From Alphaproteobacteria bacterium UBA6187 (lineage in GTDB: Bacteria > Pseudomonadota > Alphaproteobacteria > Rickettsiales > UBA6187): 7,232 bases of DNA. The position numbers and the translations under genes are program-made. The stretch's first letter is position 1; each line of letters starts with the position of its first letter. The DNA lies in assembly GCA_002422795.1 (NCBI GenBank), contig DITJ01000014.1, positions 1 through 7,232 on the forward strand, given 5' to 3'. Positions 5,835 through 7,232 of this stretch are shown piece by piece. The notes under the pieces were generated by a model. That model did no database searches. It was not told the origin of the DNA and was given only the letters and a program-made list of their open reading frames with translations.

Positions 5835-6878
5835 CTATAAATTTGGATCAAGTTTCTGCGTTATATCAATAGTTCCAGAGTGAATTATACCATTTTGCCC
5901 AGGGGTTATAATTATATTTAGCTTTTGTAATGATAACCCCTGCCCACCTAACCAATATAAAATCTTTTCAACACCATCTTTAACCATAATATCTTCATTT
6001 CCCTTTGTATCACGAAGGGTAAAATAATGTGCAAGTGACCCTGCCACCAAATCCGCTGCACTAAGTAAATCAAGGTAATCTGTACTTTTTTCCTCAAAAG
6101 GACGTGCCCCGCCAATTAGAGGAAAATTAGCATTTGAATAAATCCCTATTGCCCTTTGGAAAAAAGCCAGCATATTGTTATGTTTATTATTCTCACAAAT
6201 AGCATCATGGTCTGTCATCCAGAAAATTTTCTGGCCTGATTTACCAAGTAACCCCACTAACAAGGCTGATATACTTACAATACGAACCATTTTTTCGGCA
6301 ATCAAAAGTTTTAATTTCCCGAATCCTGCATCCTCTAATATTTTTGCTATCTCATTTAAAGTATCTCTCCTGGAATGCCCTATTACAGAGGTTAATTTCT
6401 TATCAATAACAACTGTTAGCAATAAGCCAGGCACATATTGATCAAGGAGCGATAAATATTCAGGTAGTATCTTCTGCATGCTTCCCATGCCTAAATCTTT
6501 AAAAGCAAGTTCCTTGTTACCAAAAGCAAGATCCTTGCGCAGTATAGACATTTTTTGACGAAAATAACCCAGTGCATCCATAGCACAAACCAGGAAGGAA
6601 TAAGTGTAATATTTTCCTGAAGACTCACCACTATAATCAGAAAATATAGCTACTGATTTATTATCCCATACTTGCAGATTTGGTAAAAATAATTTGCCGG
6701 ATTCCAAGTTATTATTAATTTCTATCCCAAGTAATTCTATTAATGGAGAATACATTCCAGCTAATTTAGGCTTCAGCACTTTTAAGTTAGGATTTTTCTG
6801 GATTAGAGCATTCTTTATCCATAATAATTTCTGGTGCTCATTAAGATGCAAGCCATCAAATAGTATTTGTTCATCCAT
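5835..6878 (-). CDS. DUF3800-like (RNase H fold) putative nuclease, island cargo
   Basis: A 347-residue protein, larger than a typical DUF3800 protein of about 200-250 residues. An N-terminal region (1-75) of unknown type precedes VAIFSDYSGESSGKYYTYSFLV (76-97), which resembles the DUF3800 first strand hhxDESG, with D81 and E85. LLLTVVIDKK (152-161) could be the next acidic strand, D159. FWMTDHDAI (219-227) gives D223 and D225, and LLSAADLVAGSLAHYF (271-286) matches the C-terminal Q/A-x-A-D-L-hA-G helix with D276. Together these suggest an RNase H-like metal-dependent active site, but the match is by eye and remote. The start ATG (6876-6878) has only a weak AGG upstream. The gene lies tail to tail with the AlpA-like gene, 69 bases apart, with no clear terminator between them. 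It is AT-rich. DUF3800 proteins are common on mobile elements; a defence role is inference. Confidence 0.6.
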   Translation of the reverse strand: MDEQILFDGLHLNEHQKLLWIKNALIQKNPNLKVLKPKLAGMYSPLIELLGIEINNNLESGKLFLPNLQVWDNKSVAIFSDYSGESSGKYYTYSFLVCAMDALGYFRQKMSILRKDLAFGNKELAFKDLGMGSMQKILPEYLSLLDQYVPGLLLTVVIDKKLTSVIGHSRRDTLNEIAKILEDAGFGKLKLLIAEKMVRIVSISALLVGLLGKSGQKIFWMTDHDAICENNKHNNMLAFFQRAIGIYSNANFPLIGGARPFEEKSTDYLDLLSAADLVAGSLAHYFTLRDTKGNEDIMVKDGVEKILYWLGGQGLSLQKLNIIITPGQNGIIHSGTIDITQKLDPNL

Positions 6879-7232
6879 AGAAGAAGAACCTATTAATAAT
6901 AGTCACATAATTATTATCTCATTATTTGAGAATGTAACAGGATAAAAAAATAGTTCCAAATTACAAGATAGCTTTTCCGGCACTATATGAATTGAATACA
7001 GTACCTTAGAGTGTATTGCGTGTTGAATATAAGATTTATTAGGGGCATTTTTATAAAACCTAGGAGAACTGCGGGTTACAGAAAAATGAATTCTAAAATT
7101 TGGTATAATTTGGACATAATAACAAGCAGCAATTATGACATATAATTCAAGCGCAATATTTTCCATACGCGCATATAAAAACTGCCGAAATTAGTAATGA
7201 TATTACCACAATCAATAATACAAAATTAATTA
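6879..7232. other. AT-rich stretch without a convincing gene
   Basis: These 354 bases lie upstream of the minus-strand DUF3800-like gene and should contain its promoter, but no -35/-10 pair stands out. The only structure noted is a small inverted repeat, TCTCA (6917-6921) and TGAGA (6927-6931), 5 nt apart. An 87-codon minus-strand frame (6903-7166) has no family resemblance and no good ribosome site. The stretch may be intergenic or contain the edge of the next cargo gene. Confidence 0.5.

Noticed and set aside
6903..7166. 87-residue minus-strand open frame in the right-hand gap
   Set aside because: No recognisable motifs, no ribosome site and low-complexity AT-driven residue use. Its 3' end nearly abuts the DUF3800-like start, so it could be an upstream gene, but I see no positive evidence.
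3224..7232. Second copy of the tRNA 3' end (attR)
   Set aside because: No second match to the T-arm and acceptor segment could be found in the rest of the window.
1..7232. CRISPR array or insertion sequence
   Set aside because: No regularly spaced repeats, no transposase frame and no terminal inverted repeats with target duplications were seen.

Overview
The window looks like a junction between core chromosome and a tRNA-integrated genomic island in a moderately AT-rich Gram-negative bacterium. The pyruvate phosphate dikinase (PPDK) closely resembles alphaproteobacterial forms, for example in the FISVYKDKGIFEYDPFVRLDRDG-like stretch near its C-terminus. A low-GC alphaproteobacterium (Rickettsiales, Paracaedibacterales or Micavibrio-like) is my best guess. 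This rests on protein resemblance and composition only.

Left part (1-3223), chromosomal side. A 5'-truncated ppdK occupies 1-2261 with all recognisable catalytic residues intact. Four bases after its stop begins a much more AT-rich gene (2266-3096) for a stand-alone class III nucleotidyl-cyclase-like protein. It probably arrived separately and relies on ppdK transcription. Next comes an intact tRNA-Ser(GGA) with an encoded CCA (3134-3223).

Middle part (3224-5765), integration module. A leader with a good sigma70-type promoter and three copies of a TGCCCCC heptamer precedes a P4-type tyrosine recombinase (3389-4606). Three bases later follows a 283-residue accessory protein of unknown function (4610-5461). 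A perfect 22-bp palindrome and a second promoter then precede an AlpA-like excisionase/regulator (5556-5765). The order tRNA, int, accessory gene, alpA is typical of integrative islands. The left attachment site should lie in the tRNA 3' end. The right end is not in the window.

Right part (5766-7232), start of the cargo. A convergent gene on the minus strand (5835-6878) encodes a protein with the three-acidic-block pattern of DUF3800 / RNase H-like proteins, a possible nuclease and possibly a defence gene. The last ~350 bases are AT-rich and hold no convincing gene.

Two items look most worth pursuing: the orphan cyclase-like protein wedged between ppdK and the tRNA, and the divergent DUF3800-like cargo protein. 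The control region of the integrase also shows two mutually exclusive hairpins in its leader.
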